Positions 62,333 to 64,000 of a stretch of DNA of 64,000 nucleotides are shown here, in pieces. The notes under the pieces were generated by a model that was given only the letters and a program-made list of their open reading frames with translations, was not told where the DNA came from and did not search any database. A program made the position numbers and the translations under genes. Numbering within the stretch: position 1 is the first letter of the stretch; every line of letters begins with the position of its first letter. Source of the stretch: JACCTU01 sp963737405 (GTDB lineage: Bacteria > Actinomycetota > Thermoleophilia > Gaiellales > Gaiellaceae); NCBI GenBank assembly GCA_963737405.1, contig CAVTSL010000006.1, positions 124,001 through 188,000 on the forward strand. Direction: 5' to 3'.

Positions 62333-64000
62333 CGACAAAGGCAGAGGCCACGCGCGACGACACCGCCTGGCACAACCTCGCCGCCGAGGACGTCGCGGCG
62401 CGGCTCGGCGTCGACCCGCGCTCCGGGCTCGACGCGGCCGAGGTCGAGAAGCGGCGCGCAGAGCACGGGCCCAACAAGCTCGCCGAGGGAGAGAAGGAGC
62501 CGGGCTGGAAGGCGTTCCTGCGCCAGTACCGCGACCTGATGCAGATCGTCCTCCTCGGCGCGGCGATCGTCAGCATCGTCGCGCTCCAGGAGTTCAGTAC
62601 GGGGATCGTCATCATCGGCTTGACGGTGCTCAATGCCGTGCTCGGCCTCAACCAGGAGGGGAAGGCCGCGGAGAGCGTCGCGGCGCTCCAGAAGATGCTC
62701 CTGATCAAGGCGCACGTGCGCCGCGGAGGCGAGCGCGTCGACATCCCGTCGGAAGAGGTCGTCCCCGGAGACGTCGTCACGTTCGAGGCCGGCGACAAGG
62801 TGCCGGCGGACGGCCGCCTGCTGGTCGCCGCGACGCTCGAGATCGAGGAGGCGGCGCTGACCGGCGAGAGCACGCCTGTGCTCAAGGCGGTCGAGGCGGT
62901 GCCCGGGGACGACGTGCCGCTCGGTGACCGCCTCGACATGGCGTACATGAACTCGACGGTCACGCGCGGCCGCGGCGAGATGGTCGTCACGGGCACCGGC
63001 ATGAACACCGAGGTCGGGCAGATCTCCGGGATGCTGAGCCAGGTCGAGCAGGAGAAGACGCCGCTCACGCGGCAGCTCGACCAGCTCACCGTCCTGATCA
63101 CGATCATGGCGGGGATCGCGCTGGCGCTCGTCGTCGTGATCGGGCTCATCCGCGGAGACGACTTCGACGAGCTGTTCCTGATCGGCATCAGCCTCGCGAT
63201 CGCGGCGATCCCGACCGGGCTTCCCGGCGGTCGTGACGACGATGCTCTCCCTCGGCACCCAGGCGCTCGCCGCGAAGGGGGCGATCGTCAAGCGGCTGCG
63301 CTCGGTCGAGACGCTCGGCGCGACGTCGGCGATCTGCTCGGACAAGACCGGCACGCTGACGCTGAACCAGATGACGGCGCGGCAGCTCGTGATCGCGGGC
63401 CGCCGCTACTCGATCGACGGCGAGGGCTACTCGACGACGGGCAACATCCTCCGCGTCGCCGGCGAGACGGACACGCCGCTCGAGCCGTTCCTCCTCCCCA
63501 TGGCGCTCGCGAACGACGCCGCGGTGCACGACGGCGAGATCGTCGGCGACCCGACGGAGGCTGCGCTCGTCGTGCTCGCGGAGAAGGGCGGGATCGACGT
63601 CGACGAGACGCGGCGCGTCTACCCGCGCGTCGGCGAGGTTCCGTTCGACTCCGAGTACAAGTTCATGGCGACGTTCCACGAGATGGAGAGCGACGGCCGG
63701 AAGGTCATCCGCTGCTTCGTCAAGGGAGCACCGGACGTCCTGCTTGCGCGCTCGGCGAACGTCCGTGACGCCGAGGGCGGCGCGGTCCCGGCCGACGCGG
63801 CGCGCGAGCGCGTGCTCGCGCGAGAACGACCGACTCGCCGGCGAGGGGCTCCGCGTGCTGGCGGTCGCCACGCGCGAGATCGATCCCGCATCGTTCGACC
63901 CCGACGGCACGCTCCTGGACGAGGTGCAGGGGCTGACGCTGATGGCGCTCGTCGGGATCGTCGACCCGCCGCGCAAGGAAGCGGGTGACGCGATCGCCCG
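62320..64000 (+). CDS. P-type cation-transporting ATPase, Ca2+/Mg2+-like (partial, two frame changes)
   Basis: The gene starts GTG at 62320 with GGAGG six bases upstream. The N-terminal region fits the cation-ATPase N domain (LAAEDVAARLGVDPRSGLD). Domain A contains ALTGEST, the fourth helix reads IPTGLP, and the phosphorylation loop is CSDKTGTLT. The pattern suggests a P2-type pump. The frame changes near 63222-63232 (after IPTGLP) and near 63815-63830. The sequence is cut at the window end, so the nucleotide domain is incomplete. Confidence 0.82.

Overview
The window is a 64 kb piece of a very GC-rich (roughly 70%) bacterial chromosome. GTG starts are frequent, many neighbouring genes overlap by four bases (GTGA), and GC-rich hairpins serve as terminators. 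The repertoire (DUF378, fasciclin, LuxR/MalT-type regulator, DUF7144-like and RDD membrane proteins, SHOCT protein, glyoxylate shunt, several branched-chain-type ABC importers) fits a heterotrophic soil-type actinobacterium, possibly of the class Thermoleophilia. That placement is an inference from gene content and base composition. I see no mobile element, CRISPR array, rRNA or tRNA.

Region by region. 1-2 kb: the end of lysA, then a CarH-type B12 photoreceptor-repressor (frameshifted as read) divergent from a DUF378 and a fasciclin gene, with seven tandem 11-bp repeats filling the space between. 3-11 kb: a minus-strand run of a YyaL-like protein, a formylglycine-type sulfatase and a complete livGFHMK importer. 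11-18 kb: CoA transferase, HMG-CoA lyase-like gene, Asp-box propeller plus MoaD-like protein, a nucleoside-type lipoprotein divergent from an NrtR-like regulator across a near-perfect palindrome, a five-PASTA membrane protein, a 22-codon small ORF and rsgA. 18-23 kb: glyoxylate-shunt operon aceA-aceB-gntR-SDR (3-hydroxybutyrate dehydrogenase type). 23.5-33 kb: a ten-gene, fully overlapping operon (livKGFHM, alpha/beta hydrolase, acyl-CoA ligase, TetR, KAS III-like enzyme, secreted lipase or depolymerase) with a visible promoter and a candidate operator. 33-36.5 kb: MFS pump and secreted subtilisin-like protease.

36.5-44.7 kb holds an amino-sugar and cell-wall-sugar operon: GntR/UTRA regulator, an uncharacterised TIM-barrel protein, MurQ, NagA, a SIS-domain protein (probable NagB-II) and a MalEFG-type importer, with repeated TGGT-N4-ACCA operators. 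44.7-57.4 kb is a cluster of membrane and stress-type genes (AlkZ-like, DUF7144-like, flippase, YihY, RDD, FGE, VOC, MalT-type regulator, MBL hydrolase, K+ channel, small proteins) in which TCACCC-N5-GGGTGA recurs, at three promoters and once at a gene end. 57.4-62.2 kb is a complete arginine deiminase operon (arcA, ornithine carbamoyltransferase, arcC, arcD-type antiporter), followed by a 45-residue membrane peptide and a P-type cation ATPase cut by the window end.

At least fourteen otherwise intact genes carry one-base frame changes, several in short G/C runs. The even spread, in housekeeping-like genes too, suggests indel errors in the assembly rather than gene decay. I annotate these genes over their full span and give the break positions.
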